A stretch of 64,000 nucleotides of DNA from Solimonas sp. K1W22B-7 (lineage in GTDB: Bacteria > Pseudomonadota > Gammaproteobacteria > Nevskiales > Nevskiaceae): positions 5,034,071 through 5,098,070 of the forward strand of contig NZ_CP031704.1 in NCBI RefSeq assembly GCF_003428335.1, in the 5' to 3' direction. Positions 21,201 to 29,920 of this stretch are shown here, piece after piece; positions within the stretch are counted from its first letter, which is position 1; every line of letters starts with the position of its first letter. The translations under genes and the position numbers were made by a program. The notes below the pieces were generated by a model, which ran no database searches, had not been told where the DNA came from, and saw only the letters and a list, made by a program, of their open reading frames with translations.

Positions 21201-21664
21201 GCAACAACAAGCAGATTTTCGCCGCCGGCGCCGCCGGCCTGCTGTTCGGCTTCGGCCTGATCCTGTCCGGCATGACCGACCCGGCCAAGGTCCGTGCCTT
21301 CCTCGACATCACCGGCCAATGGAATCCGGCGCTGGCCTTCGTCATGGGCGGCGCCATCCTGGCCGCCCTGCCCGCCTTCGCCTGGGCCCGCCGCCACCAG
21401 ACCACGCTGGCCGGCGCGCCGCTGACCCTGCCCAACCGGACCCTGATCGACGCCCGCCTGGTCGGTGGCGCCGCCCTGTTCGGTGCCGGCTGGGGCCTGT
21501 CGGGCCTCTGCCCCGGCCCGGCCCTGGTGGTCGGCTCCAGCGGCAGCCTGCCGGTGCTGGCCTTCATCGCCGCGATGGGCCTGGGCATCCTGCTGTCGCG
21601 CCGCTTCCTCGCTCCTCGCATCGCGGTGGACCCCGCCGGCGCCGGCCTGCCCGCGCAGCGCTGA
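21197..21664 (+). CDS. YeeE/YedE-family sulfur transporter, second half
   Basis: A 155-residue membrane protein that starts inside the stop of the preceding gene (ATGA at 21197). Family signatures are GLLFGFGLILSGMTDPAKVRAFLDITGQWNPALAFVMGG in the first half and GWGLSGLCPGPALV in the second, the Cys of GLCPGPA being conserved in YeeE-like sulfur carriers. It pairs with the upstream half-transporter. A run of hairpins follows its stop codon and probably ends the operon. Confidence 0.9.
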
Positions 21665-21706
21665 CAGCGCCGGCTGGCCTTCGCGTCATGGACAAACGCG
21701 ACATTC

Positions 21707-21791
21707 GGCACTGATAGTGCCCGGTCGGGGCGCAACACCCCGATGCGGTTTCCCGCTCCCGCCCCCGACGCCCCTTCCCCGCGTCGGGGGC
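21707..21791 (+). terminator. Three consecutive hairpins after the sulfur-transport operon
   Basis: Three stems follow in order: GGCACT/AGTGCC (21707-21721), TCGGGG/CCCCGA (about 21725-21743) and GCCCCCGACGC/GCGTCGGGGGC (21761-21771 and 21781-21791). The last is followed by a weak T-containing run. They probably end the transcript of the FadL/YeeE operon. The rest of the gap up to 21911 shows nothing further. Confidence 0.5.
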
Positions 21792-21911
21792 AGGGGTTGG
21801 TTTGATTGCACGGCCTCAAGGTCCGCGCCCTCCAGCGCGACGCGCGGCATGAGCCCCGCCGCTACCATATCGGTCCCGACGCCCTGCGGCGTCCAAGCCA
21901 AGGACCCCGCG

Positions 21912-22691
21912 ATGTCCCACATCAAGACCACCATTGACGGACATGTGCTGGAGATCAGGATCGACCGGCCGGAGAAGCTCAATGCGCTCTCGCCGCAGAT
22001 GTATGACGACATCTGCCTCGCCCTGGGAGCACTGGATCGCTCGGACGACCTCCGCGTCGGCCTGATCCACGCCGAAGGCAAGCACTTCAGCGCCGGCATC
22101 GAACTGGACAAGTGGGCACCGATCTTCGCCGCGGGCAAGGGCTTCCCGATCCCGGAAGGCGGAATAGACATGTTCGGCCTGAAAGGCCCGCGTTGCCGCA
22201 AGCCGGTGGTCATCGCGGTGCAGGGCTACGCCTATACCTGGGCGGTCGAGATCCTGCTCACCACGGATGTCCGCGTCGCCGCCGAGGACACGCAGTTCGC
22301 CATGCTCGAGGTCAAGCGCGGCATCTATCCCTGTGGCGGCGCCACGCTGCGCCTGCCGCAGCAGATGGGCTGGTCCAATGCCCAGCAGTATCTGCTGACA
22401 GGCGAGGCCTGGAGCGCGGCGGAAGCGCACCGCACCGGGCTCGTGCAGAAAGTCGTGCCCCCGGGCGAGCAATACCCTGCGGCCAGGGCCATCGCCGACA
22501 GGATCGCGGCCGCCGCTCCGCTGGGCGTCGGCGCGATCCTGAAATCCTCGCGGCTGGCGCACACGGACGGAGAAGCCGTTGCGGCCAGGCATCTGTTCGA
22601 CGACATGACACGGGTCATGGGCAGCGAGGATGCGCAGGAAGGCGTGCGCTCGTTCATGGAAAGGCGCGCCGCGGTGTTCAAGGGACGCTGA
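21912..22691 (+). CDS. Crotonase-family enoyl-CoA hydratase/isomerase
   Basis: A 259-residue crotonase starting MSHIKTTIDGHVLEI at 21912. The oxyanion-hole block is HFSAGIELDKW, and QGYAYTWAVEILLTTDVRVAAEDTQFAMLEVKRGIYPCGGAT holds the usual second half of the active site. One catalytic-type Glu (in LEVKRG) is present, while the second acidic position is Cys in YPCGG, so it may catalyse isomerisation or another crotonase reaction rather than ordinary hydration. It lies 19 bases upstream of the nuclease gene but is functionally unrelated to it. Confidence 0.85.
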   Translation: MSHIKTTIDGHVLEIRIDRPEKLNALSPQMYDDICLALGALDRSDDLRVGLIHAEGKHFSAGIELDKWAPIFAAGKGFPIPEGGIDMFGLKGPRCRKPVVIAVQGYAYTWAVEILLTTDVRVAAEDTQFAMLEVKRGIYPCGGATLRLPQQMGWSNAQQYLLTGEAWSAAEAHRTGLVQKVVPPGEQYPAARAIADRIAAAAPLGVGAILKSSRLAHTDGEAVAARHLFDDMTRVMGSEDAQEGVRSFMERRAAVFKGR

Positions 22692-22710
22692 TCCGCGGAA
22701 CGGATACCCG

Positions 22711-23508
22711 ATGACGATCCCCTCCGAACACCTGCTGGTCATCGACGGAAACAACCTGGTCCGGAGGATTCATGCCGCGATCAAGCAGGAAGATCCGGCA
22801 ACGCAGATCGCGGAGACGCTCCGGTCTTGCCGGGGGTCTTTCCGAAGGGCGCGCGAGAACCATCCCCATACGCATGCCGTAGCGGTTTTCGATGCCAGCG
22901 GCCAGAACTGGAGACACCGGCTCTATCCGCAATACAAGGCGGACCGGGGCCCCTCCCCCGATGGCCTGGCCGATCTCATGAAGAGCTTGCGCACGGAACT
23001 GGAGGCTCAGCGGCTGCGAACGGTCAGCGTGCCCGACATCGAGGCGGACGACGCGATCGCCGTGCTCGCCCTGCGCTGGCAGCAGCGGAATCGCGGGGCC
23101 ATGACCATTCTCTCCACCGACAAGGATCTCTGTGCCTTGCTGAGCCCCTCGGTGTCCGTCTACGACCACTTCACCAACGTCAACCGCGACGCCGCCTGGG
23201 TGCTCGCCAGGTTCGGCATCGAGCCGGGCCTGATCCAGGATTACCTGGCCCTGGTGGGCGACAAGACGGACAACATTCCCGGGGTGAAGGGGATTGGTCC
23301 CGTCACGGCCGTGAAGCTCCTGCGGGAGTTCAAGTCCCTGCAGGGGATTCTCGAAAGCCGCTCGATCCAGAAAGTGGCAAGACAGGTCATGCGGGATCGC
23401 GAAATGGCCCTGGTGTCGCAGGCACTGGTCCAGTTCAAGACCGACGTGTCGATTGGCCTGTCATGGGCCGACCTGCGTGCAGGTGATGGGGTCGGACGCG
23501 ATGAGTGA
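22711..23508 (+). CDS. xni: Flap endonuclease Xni-like (5'-3' exonuclease fold)
   Basis: A 265-residue protein with the free-standing 5'-nuclease fold: LVIDGNNLVRR at the start (first metal Asp), AVFDASGQNWRHRLYPQYKADR (helical arch), VPDIEADDAIAVLA (metal acids), ILSTDKDLCALL, and the helix-3-turn-helix GDKTDNIPGVKGIGPVTA. It corresponds to the Xni/exonuclease IX family, which cleaves flap DNA structures. It is shorter than the N-terminal domain of PolA. Its short spacing after a crotonase gene suggests read-through rather than a shared role. Confidence 0.88.
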   Translation: MTIPSEHLLVIDGNNLVRRIHAAIKQEDPATQIAETLRSCRGSFRRARENHPHTHAVAVFDASGQNWRHRLYPQYKADRGPSPDGLADLMKSLRTELEAQRLRTVSVPDIEADDAIAVLALRWQQRNRGAMTILSTDKDLCALLSPSVSVYDHFTNVNRDAAWVLARFGIEPGLIQDYLALVGDKTDNIPGVKGIGPVTAVKLLREFKSLQGILESRSIQKVARQVMRDREMALVSQALVQFKTDVSIGLSWADLRAGDGVGRDE

Positions 23509-23715
23509 CCGCGATCGCCGCTGCGGGACCTGTCCGGCGCCCCCCTAAACCGGGGAGGGGACGAATCACGGCCCCTGCCTTAGCCTTGCTTCGCGAAGGG
23601 AGAATCGTCCTGGTCGCGGCCTGCTCTCAGGCCGGTCGGTGCACCGGCGATCTGCCATCCGTTTCCAGGGCCCCCGGCCCTGAAGCACCTGCCCCAGGAA
23701 TGATCGGCCCCAAAC

Positions 23716-24453
23716 ATGAAACTGCATGGACTGCTAACCGTCGGCCTCGCTTTCGTCCTCACGACGCTTGCAGCGGGGCCGTGTCGCGCGGCCGCCGCGG
23801 CGGGCGAATCGGCAAGCGCGGATGACATCCTGCAGGCCCATGTCGAGGCCAGCGGCGGCAGCGCCAACCTGGCGCGCATCCAGAACCGTACGACCGAGTC
23901 GAAGCTGTCGATGGGATGGCTGAGCGCAAGCCTGAAGTCGACCCTGGTCCAGCCGAACCTCTTCCTGGATGAGGCCAGCATGCTGGCCGCATCCAGCAGC
24001 AGCGGGTACGACGGCCATACCGGCTGGAAGCGCGACGGCAGCAAGATCGAAGCCCTCCAGGGCAACGAACTGGCCCGCACGCTCCGCGGGCACAGCCTGG
24101 ACTGGCATCTCAAGCTCCCGAGCTGGTATCCGCAGCGCAAGCGCCTGCCTGACGCCGAACTGGAAGGAACGCCGGTGCATGTCCTGGAACTCACCGCCAG
24201 CACCGGCGAGAAGGAGATCTGGCGCCTCGACGCCGGGAGCGGCCTGCTGCTCCAGGTCGAGGGCTTCGCCTTCGAGAAGGACAAGCCGCCCGTCAAAGCC
24301 TTCACGACATTCAGCGACTACCGGAAGATCGACGGCGTCGTGCTGCCCTACAAGACCACGATCAGCGACGGCAAGCGGACCTTTACCGTCGTGGTGCAAT
24401 CGCTGAAGCACAACCTGGCCGTTACTCCGCCACGCCTGCCGGCCAAGGAGTAA
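23716..24453 (+). CDS. LolA-like secreted protein of unknown role
   Basis: A 245-residue protein with a signal peptide (LLTVGLAFVLTTLAAGPCRA). It has the half-barrel pattern seen in LolA/LppX-like lipid carriers: ADDILQAHVEASGGSANLARIQ at the start, PVHVLELTASTGEKEIWRLDAGSGLLLQVEG in the middle, and FTTFSDYRKIDGVVLPYKTTIS near the end. Such proteins bind lipids or hydrophobic ligands in the periplasm. A 206-base gap upstream contains no evident gene; a 106-codon open frame there looks like GC-rich noise. It converges with the gene at 24480. Confidence 0.7.
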   Translation: MKLHGLLTVGLAFVLTTLAAGPCRAAAAAGESASADDILQAHVEASGGSANLARIQNRTTESKLSMGWLSASLKSTLVQPNLFLDEASMLAASSSSGYDGHTGWKRDGSKIEALQGNELARTLRGHSLDWHLKLPSWYPQRKRLPDAELEGTPVHVLELTASTGEKEIWRLDAGSGLLLQVEGFAFEKDKPPVKAFTTFSDYRKIDGVVLPYKTTISDGKRTFTVVVQSLKHNLAVTPPRLPAKE

Positions 24454-24457
24454 CGGC
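24418..24457. terminator. 11-bp inverted repeat between convergent genes
   Basis: GCCGTTACTCC at 24418-24428 pairs perfectly with 24447-24457, with an 18-base loop; the right arm covers the stop codon of the LolA-like gene. There is no T tract. It may act as a bidirectional 3'-end structure for the genes ending at 24453 and 24480. Confidence 0.4.
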
Positions 24458-24479
24458 TCCGGGATTCGCGCTGCGCGAT

Positions 24480-25379
24480 CTACGCCGCCAGCATCTCGCG
24501 GTTGCGGAGCTGGTCGCGCAGCACGCCGTCGCTGCCGAACAGGCGCTGGCGCCATTCCTCGACCAGGGCACGGGTGTCGTGCTTGGCCGGGTGAAAGCCA
24601 GGGCGCCAGAACACGCCCATCTTCGGCAGGATGCGCGTGACGAAGCCCTCGCGCCCCAGCAGCAGGCGCAGACCGCGCGCATGCTCGCGCAGCTGGCCGG
24701 CCTGCGGATCACGCAGCACCAGCCAGGCCCAGCTGAGGACGATGGGCGGCAACAGCGCCGCCACCACCAGCGGCATCGCCAGGCGGCGCTCGATTTCGCG
24801 ATTGCCGATCGCCTCGTAGACATCGAAGGCCACGGCCTTGTGCTCCAGTTCCTCCAGCGCGTGCCATTGCCAGAGCTTGATCATCTCGGGATCGGTCTGG
24901 CGGATGAAACTTTCGTCGGTCAGCAGCAGCTGGCCGAGCCGCGCGGTGAAGTGCTCCATGAAGCCGGTGCAGGCCAGCTGCTGGCTGGGCGGCAGGCGCT
25001 CCAGCAACCACAGGCCGCCGCGGATCATGCGGTCCGGCACCGCGGTGTCGAAGCCATGCTGCTTGAAATGCTCGTTGAGCTTTTCGTGCTCGTGGCCGTG
25101 GATCGCCTCCTGCCCCATGAAACCCGAGACCTGCGCCTTCAGCGTCGGGTCGGTGATGCGGTCGCGGTAGCGCCGTACCGATTCGGCGAAGAAGCGTTCG
25201 CCCGGCGGGAAGATGCCGGACAGCACGGCATGGAAGGCGGTCACCAGCGCGTTGTCGGCGAAGGGATAGCGCGGCGGATGCTCCGGCACGCGGAAGTCGA
25301 TATGGCGCGGCGGGATGCCGACACGCGCTCCGGCGGGCAGGCGGGCGGCGGCTTTCATGTCGGCGGCGATACGGCTCAC
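24480..25379 (-). CDS. Predicted metal-dependent hydrolase (PF10118 family)
   Basis: A 299-residue helical protein of the metal-dependent hydrolase family PF10118, ferritin-like in layout. Putative metal ligands are in GQEAIHGHEH (residues 89-98), FMEHF, and HALEELEHKAVAFDVYE, the repeating E-H pattern of di-iron proteins. A hydrophobic helix (PLVVAALLPPIVLSWAWLVL) suggests membrane association. Members are commonly found near TetR regulators and lipid or hydrocarbon genes, as here where a tetR gene is divergent 121 bases away. The natural substrate is unknown. Confidence 0.8.
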   Translation of the reverse strand: MSRIAADMKAAARLPAGARVGIPPRHIDFRVPEHPPRYPFADNALVTAFHAVLSGIFPPGERFFAESVRRYRDRITDPTLKAQVSGFMGQEAIHGHEHEKLNEHFKQHGFDTAVPDRMIRGGLWLLERLPPSQQLACTGFMEHFTARLGQLLLTDESFIRQTDPEMIKLWQWHALEELEHKAVAFDVYEAIGNREIERRLAMPLVVAALLPPIVLSWAWLVLRDPQAGQLREHARGLRLLLGREGFVTRILPKMGVFWRPGFHPAKHDTRALVEEWRQRLFGSDGVLRDQLRNREMLAA

Positions 25380-25465
25380 GGGTGACTCCTGTTCGATGTC
25401 CGGGTCGCCGGGAGCGGCGCTGCGTGACCCGCGTTGACTTCTCCCGGCACTTGGTCAAGGCTATT

Positions 25466-25481
25466 CCGAGCAAATGTTCGG
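25466..25481. promoter_or_regulatory. Candidate TetR operator in divergent promoter
   Basis: CCGAGCAAATGTTCGG is an imperfect palindrome (outer CCGA/TCGG) in the 121-base region between the hydrolase gene (minus) and tetR (plus). An ATTCGGAT-like half-site follows at 25483-25492. Autoregulation by the adjacent TetR protein is inferred. Confidence 0.35.
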
Positions 25482-25500
25482 ATTCAATTCGGATCGGGAA

Positions 25501-26112
25501 ATGCCCAGGAAACCCAGTCAGGAACGCGCCAAGGCAACGGTGGAAGCCATTGTCTCCGCAGGATTTATCGCCCTAGGACGAGACGGCCTCAAGGGCTGTA
25601 CCACGCGCGGCATCGCCGATCTCGCCGGGGTCGGTATCGGATCGCTGTACGAGTATTTTTCGGACAAGAACGAGATTTTCGCGGCCATGAGCGAGCAACT
25701 GGCCTCCGACGTGGTGGCGACGATCCGCGCCTCGACGCCCGTCGCGGCACGCCTGGACGTGCGCTCGGCCGTGCTGGTGCTGGCGAAGAACTTCCGCGAG
25801 TTGCTGGAGCGCAACGATGGCCGCTACCTGCGCTGCGCACGCCATGTCGTGCAGATGGACATCCAGAAGCAGCTGGCGCGCATCGACAAGGCCTTGCTGG
25901 ACCTGGCGATGCAGTTCGTCATGCACCACCCCGAGCTGATGCGCCTGAAGCGGCTGCCGGCGATGAGCTACCTGTTCATCCACGGCGGCGTCGCCGCGGT
26001 GGTGCGCTATCTGTCCGACCCCAAGCCGCAGCTCACTTTCGACGACATCGCCGAAGGCCTGGCGCTGATGGTGGAGCACAGCCTGCAGGGCGAACTGCGC
26101 GCCGCGGGCTGA
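25501..26112 (+). CDS. TetR/AcrR-family transcriptional regulator
   Basis: A 203-residue repressor. The N-terminal helix-turn-helix domain is RAKATVEAIVSAGFIALGRDGLKGCTTRGIADLAGVGIGSLYEYFSDKNEIF; the remaining helices form the ligand-binding and dimer domain. The ATG at 25501 (MPRKPSQERAK) is preferred; an in-frame ATG at 25474 falls inside the candidate operator. It is divergent from the PF10118 hydrolase gene, its likely target. A terminator lies at 26244-26280. Confidence 0.88.
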   Translation: MPRKPSQERAKATVEAIVSAGFIALGRDGLKGCTTRGIADLAGVGIGSLYEYFSDKNEIFAAMSEQLASDVVATIRASTPVAARLDVRSAVLVLAKNFRELLERNDGRYLRCARHVVQMDIQKQLARIDKALLDLAMQFVMHHPELMRLKRLPAMSYLFIHGGVAAVVRYLSDPKPQLTFDDIAEGLALMVEHSLQGELRAAG

Positions 26113-26243
26113 GCGCCGCCGCCAGCCTGACAAGCACCGGGATTCATTCAGCCAGCGTTCGGTTTTCATCCGTAGACTCTGTTCCCAAGAGATCACCCCC
26201 TTCGGTCTCCCAGGAGGTTCCCCCAGACCTCCGCACCCCCCAA

Positions 26244-26280
26244 GGTCCGCAGTCCTCCCCCGGCTGCGGGCCTTTTCTAT
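26244..26280 (+). terminator. Rho-independent terminator after tetR
   Basis: GGTCCGCAG at 26244-26252 pairs with CTGCGGGCC at 26264-26272 (one G-T pair), followed by TTTTCTATT. It lies 131 bases after the tetR stop and points towards the convergent AraC gene. The rest of the gap between 26113 and 26329 shows no gene. Confidence 0.75.
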
Positions 26281-26329
26281 TGGGGCGCCTGAACAAGCTT
26301 TTGATTTTCTTGAGCTCGCCGACGAGGGA

Positions 26330-27346
26330 TCACCCCAGCCGCTGCGCCCGGTAGGCCATCGGCGATATCCCCTTCCAGCGCTTGAAGGCGTGCACGAAGG
26401 CCGCCGGCTCGGAGTAGCCCAGGCGGTAGGCCACCTCCTCCAGCTTCAGCTTGGCGGTGGTCAGCAGTTCCTCGGCCAGGGCCTGGCGCACTTCGTCGAC
26501 CAGGGCGCGGAACGAGGTGTCCTCCTCCACCAGGCGCCGGCGCAGGCTGCGCACGGCCATGTGCATCTCCTCGGCCACGGTTTCGATGCCGGGCATTTCG
26601 CCCGGATTGCGCAGCAGGCGGTCGCGCACCTTGCCGGCGACGCCGGTACGCACCTGGCGGCGCGCCAGCAGCTGGCTGCACTGTTCCAGGCACATGCGCG
26701 CCATCACGGTGTTGCCCTGCGGCAGCGGCGCATCGACGTAGGCGGCGTCGAGCCAGACGCTGTTCTCGGCGGCATCGAACAGCGGTTCGGCACCCAGCAT
26801 CTCGCGATAACGGCCGGCGTAGGCCGGGCGGCGGAAGGCGAACTGCGCGCCCAGTACCGGCAGGCCGCCGGGGCGCAGCTCGCGCACCATGTTGATGAAG
26901 GCGGCGAAGTCGCGCTCCAGCAGGAAGCGGCGGGTGTCGGGCGGGATGTCGCGGTCGTCCATCAGCACCTGCAGCTGGCCGCGCTGCTCGCGCAGGCCGA
27001 AGCGCACGAAGGCGTAGCTCAGGTCGAGGTAGCGCAGGGCGATGTCGGCGGCGCTGCGGAAGGTGGGGCTGGACAGCAGGGCGAATCCCCAGATGCCATA
27101 CGCGGAGAGGTGATACCGCAGGCCCGCTTCCAGGCCCAGGCCCGGGATATGTCCAAGCGCCTCGACCAGGTTGCCGGCCACGCGCAGCTCCTGCGCCGCG
27201 GTGATTTCCTGCTGCGGATCGGCCAGCACTCCCGTCCCGATGCCGCTGCCTTCCAAGGCGGCGGCGGCCTGCAGGCCGTGCTCGGCCGCCAGCTGTACCA
27301 GCAGCTGGACGCTGACGACGCTGCGACGAACCTGTTCGTAGGGCAT
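26330..27346 (-). CDS. AraC-family regulator (OruR/ArgR-like, arabinose-binding-like N-domain)
   Basis: A 338-residue regulator. The N-terminal two-thirds match the PF12625 ligand domain of AraC proteins (LRYHLSAYGIWGFALLSSPTFRSAADIALRYLDLS), and the C-terminal AraC helix-turn-helix covers about residues 230-335 (AEEMHMAVRSLRRRLVEEDTSFRALVDEVRQALAEELL and VAYRLGYSEPAAFVHAFKRWKG). It is divergent from the monooxygenase operon at 27463, with a 116-base promoter gap, and is its probable activator. Confidence 0.9.
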   Translation of the reverse strand: MPYEQVRRSVVSVQLLVQLAAEHGLQAAAALEGSGIGTGVLADPQQEITAAQELRVAGNLVEALGHIPGLGLEAGLRYHLSAYGIWGFALLSSPTFRSAADIALRYLDLSYAFVRFGLREQRGQLQVLMDDRDIPPDTRRFLLERDFAAFINMVRELRPGGLPVLGAQFAFRRPAYAGRYREMLGAEPLFDAAENSVWLDAAYVDAPLPQGNTVMARMCLEQCSQLLARRQVRTGVAGKVRDRLLRNPGEMPGIETVAEEMHMAVRSLRRRLVEEDTSFRALVDEVRQALAEELLTTAKLKLEEVAYRLGYSEPAAFVHAFKRWKGISPMAYRAQRLG

Positions 27347-27462
27347 ATTCTTGACCAGGGGACGTGGCCGGAATTATCAATGTAATGGCCGTGCGCGTCA
27401 TCCACCCCCGGGGCGGGCGCCGCCATGATCCGCTCCACTGGTTTAAAACGACGAGGAGAACC

Positions 27463-28965
27463 ATGGCCAACACCACGAACGCACCGCTGCAGGTTGCCAT
27501 CATCGGCGCCGGCTTCGGCGGCCTGGGCATGGGCTACTACCTGAAGCAGGCCGGGATCGAGAACTTCACGATCTTCGAGAAGGCCGACGAGGTCGGCGGC
27601 ACCTGGCGCGAGAACACCTACCCGGGCTCGGGCTGCGACATTCCCTCGCACCTGTATTCCTATTCCTTCGAGCCGCACTACCCCTGGGCCTACCGCTACG
27701 GCAAGCAGGCCGAGATCCTGGAGTACCAGCGCCACGTAGCGCGCAAGTACGGCCTGGGTCGCCACATCCGCTTCAATGCCGAGATCAGCGCCACGGAATT
27801 CGACGAGGCCAGCGGCCTGTGGACGCTGCAGCTGCCCGGTGGCGAGCGCATCCAGGCACGCCAGGTGGTCAGCGCCGTGGGCCAGCTGCACCGTCCGGCC
27901 TATCCGAAGCTGCCGGGGCTGGAGCGCTTCAAGGGCAAGGCCTTCCACTCGGCACGCTGGGACCATGGCTTTGACCTCAAGGGCAAGAGCGTCGCCGTGA
28001 TCGGCACCGGCGCCAGCGCAGTGCAGTTCGTGCCGGAGATCGCCAAGCAGGTGCAGAAGCTGCACGTGTTCCAGCGCACGCCGGGCTGGTTCGTGCCGAA
28101 GTTCGAGAAGGCCTTTGGTCCGTTCACGCAGTGGCTGCTCAAGACCTTCCCGATCCTTCACGACATCGACCGCTGGCGCATCTTCTTCGTCGCCGAGACG
28201 CTGGCCTACGCCTACAACGGCAACAAGTGGGTCGAGAAGCTGGTGACGCTGCTGGCCAGGACGCACCTGCGCATCCAGGTGCGCGATCCGCAGCTGCGCG
28301 CCAGGCTGACGCCGGACTTCCCGGTGGGCTGCAAGCGCATCCTGCTGAGCAACGACTGGCTGCCGACGATGGTGCGCCCCAACGTGGAAGTGGTGGCCGA
28401 CGCGATCCGCGAGGTCACCGAGGACGGCGTGATCACCGCCGACGGCAAGCTGCGCAAGGTCGACGCGCTGATCTACGGCACCGGCTTCACCGCCACCGAC
28501 TTCCTCGCACCGATGCAGGTGCGCGGCCTCGGTGGGCAGGACCTGCGCCAGACCTGGAGGGACGGCGCCGAGGCCTACCTGGGCATGTCGGTCGCCGGCT
28601 TCCCCAACTTCTTCATGCTCTACGGGCCCAACACCAACGTCGGCTCCGGCTCGATCATCCACATGCTGGAATGCCAGCAGCGCTACATCGCGCAGATGGC
28701 GCAGGCGCAGCTGCGGCAGGGCTGGCGCTATGCCGACCTGCGCACCGAAGCCCAGGTGGCCTACCGCGAGGAGATCCAGCTGCGCAGCTCGCAGACCACC
28801 TACGCCGGCAACTGCCAGAGCTGGTACAAGACCGCCGAAGGCCGCAACACCAACAACTGGGTGGGCTCGATGCTGGAGTTCCGCCGCCGCACCGCGCAGC
28901 CCGACTTCGCCGCCTACCGCACGGCGACGCAGGAACCCGCCGCCTCCTTGTCCCGCGCAGCCTGA
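27463..28965 (+). CDS. Flavin monooxygenase of the Baeyer-Villiger type
   Basis: A 500-residue class B flavoprotein monooxygenase. FAD motif GAGFGG at 15-20, NADPH motif GTGASA at 181-186, and between them the Baeyer-Villiger fingerprint F-x-G-x3-H-x3-W-D at 156-167. A strong ribosome site (GAGGAG) precedes the ATG at 27463. Such enzymes insert one oxygen beside a ketone to give an ester or lactone using NADPH and O2. The next gene encodes an esterase that could cleave the product and the one after it a GMC dehydrogenase that could supply the carbonyl, so a ketone-degrading route is likely. Confidence 0.9.
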   Translation: MANTTNAPLQVAIIGAGFGGLGMGYYLKQAGIENFTIFEKADEVGGTWRENTYPGSGCDIPSHLYSYSFEPHYPWAYRYGKQAEILEYQRHVARKYGLGRHIRFNAEISATEFDEASGLWTLQLPGGERIQARQVVSAVGQLHRPAYPKLPGLERFKGKAFHSARWDHGFDLKGKSVAVIGTGASAVQFVPEIAKQVQKLHVFQRTPGWFVPKFEKAFGPFTQWLLKTFPILHDIDRWRIFFVAETLAYAYNGNKWVEKLVTLLARTHLRIQVRDPQLRARLTPDFPVGCKRILLSNDWLPTMVRPNVEVVADAIREVTEDGVITADGKLRKVDALIYGTGFTATDFLAPMQVRGLGGQDLRQTWRDGAEAYLGMSVAGFPNFFMLYGPNTNVGSGSIIHMLECQQRYIAQMAQAQLRQGWRYADLRTEAQVAYREEIQLRSSQTTYAGNCQSWYKTAEGRNTNNWVGSMLEFRRRTAQPDFAAYRTATQEPAASLSRAA

Positions 28966-28975
28966 GGACCCGTCC

Positions 28976-29908
28976 ATGTCCGGCAATTTCACGCGCAGTG
29001 TGCTGCGCCTGCTGGTCCGCCTGACGCTCAAGCCGGTGCTGGGGCCCTCGGTCCCGGTGCGCATGCAGCGCCGCCTGCTGAAGGCCGCGGGCATCGCCAC
29101 GCGTGTACCGCGCGAGGTGAAGGTGACGCCGCGCATGCTCGGTGCCGCGCCGGGTGAGACGCTGCAACTCGAGGGCGCAGCGGCGCAGGGCGCGGCGATC
29201 CTGTTCCTGCACGGCGGCGGCTATTGCGTCGGCTCGCTGGATTCGCACCGGCCGCTCAGCGCCACGCTGGCCAAGGCCAGCGGCCTGACGGTGTTCGCGC
29301 TGGACTACCGGCTGGCGCCGGAACACCCCTATCCGGCGGCCCTCAACGACGCCGTGGCGGCCTATCGCACGCTGCTCGACGAGGGCCATGAGCGCATTTT
29401 CCTGGCCGGCGATTCCGCCGGTGGCGGCCTGGCGCTGGCCACGGCACTGAGCCTGCGCGACGCCGGCCTGCCGGCCCCGCCGGCACTGCTGCTGATCTCG
29501 CCCTGGACCGATCTCGGCTGCAGCGGCGCCACCATGGTCAGCCACGCCGCGCATGACCCGATGCTGTCGCAGCCGGGGCTGCAGCGCTGGGCCGCGGCCT
29601 ACGTCGGCCGTGTGCCCACCGATCATCCGCTGTGCTCGCCGCTGTTCGCCGACCTGCGCGGCCTGTCGCCGATCCTGATCCAGAGCGGCAGCGACGAAGT
29701 GCTGCTGGACGACACGCTGCGCATCGAGAAGGCGCTGCAGCAAGCCAAGGTGCCGGTGACGCTGCAGGTCTACCCGGGCCTGTGGCACGACTTCCACCTG
29801 CAGGCCGGCGTGATGCGCGAGGCCGACGAGGCGATCGGCAAGCTCGCCGCGTTCGCCGTGGAAATCCTGACCGCCGCACCCGCGCCGCGCCGCCGCCGCG
29901 CCGTGTAA
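28976..29908 (+). CDS. Alpha/beta-hydrolase, HSL-type carboxylesterase
   Basis: A 310-residue esterase of the hormone-sensitive-lipase group: oxyanion motif HGGG at 79-82, nucleophile elbow GDSAG with Ser147, the YRLAPEHPYPAAL signature at 111-123, and a later Asp in SGSDEVLLDD with a His in LWHDFH completing the triad. The N-terminal 55 residues form a cap. It follows the monooxygenase by ten bases and probably hydrolyses its ester product; that is inferred from order. Confidence 0.9.
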   Translation: MSGNFTRSVLRLLVRLTLKPVLGPSVPVRMQRRLLKAAGIATRVPREVKVTPRMLGAAPGETLQLEGAAAQGAAILFLHGGGYCVGSLDSHRPLSATLAKASGLTVFALDYRLAPEHPYPAALNDAVAAYRTLLDEGHERIFLAGDSAGGGLALATALSLRDAGLPAPPALLLISPWTDLGCSGATMVSHAAHDPMLSQPGLQRWAAAYVGRVPTDHPLCSPLFADLRGLSPILIQSGSDEVLLDDTLRIEKALQQAKVPVTLQVYPGLWHDFHLQAGVMREADEAIGKLAAFAVEILTAAPAPRRRRAV

Positions 29909-29920
29909 CCGGAGCCGACC

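Noticed and set aside
23505-23825. 106-codon open frame between the nuclease and LolA-like genes
   Set aside because: Overlaps both neighbours' ends or starts, has no motif, and is Arg/Pro/Gly-rich as expected for noise.
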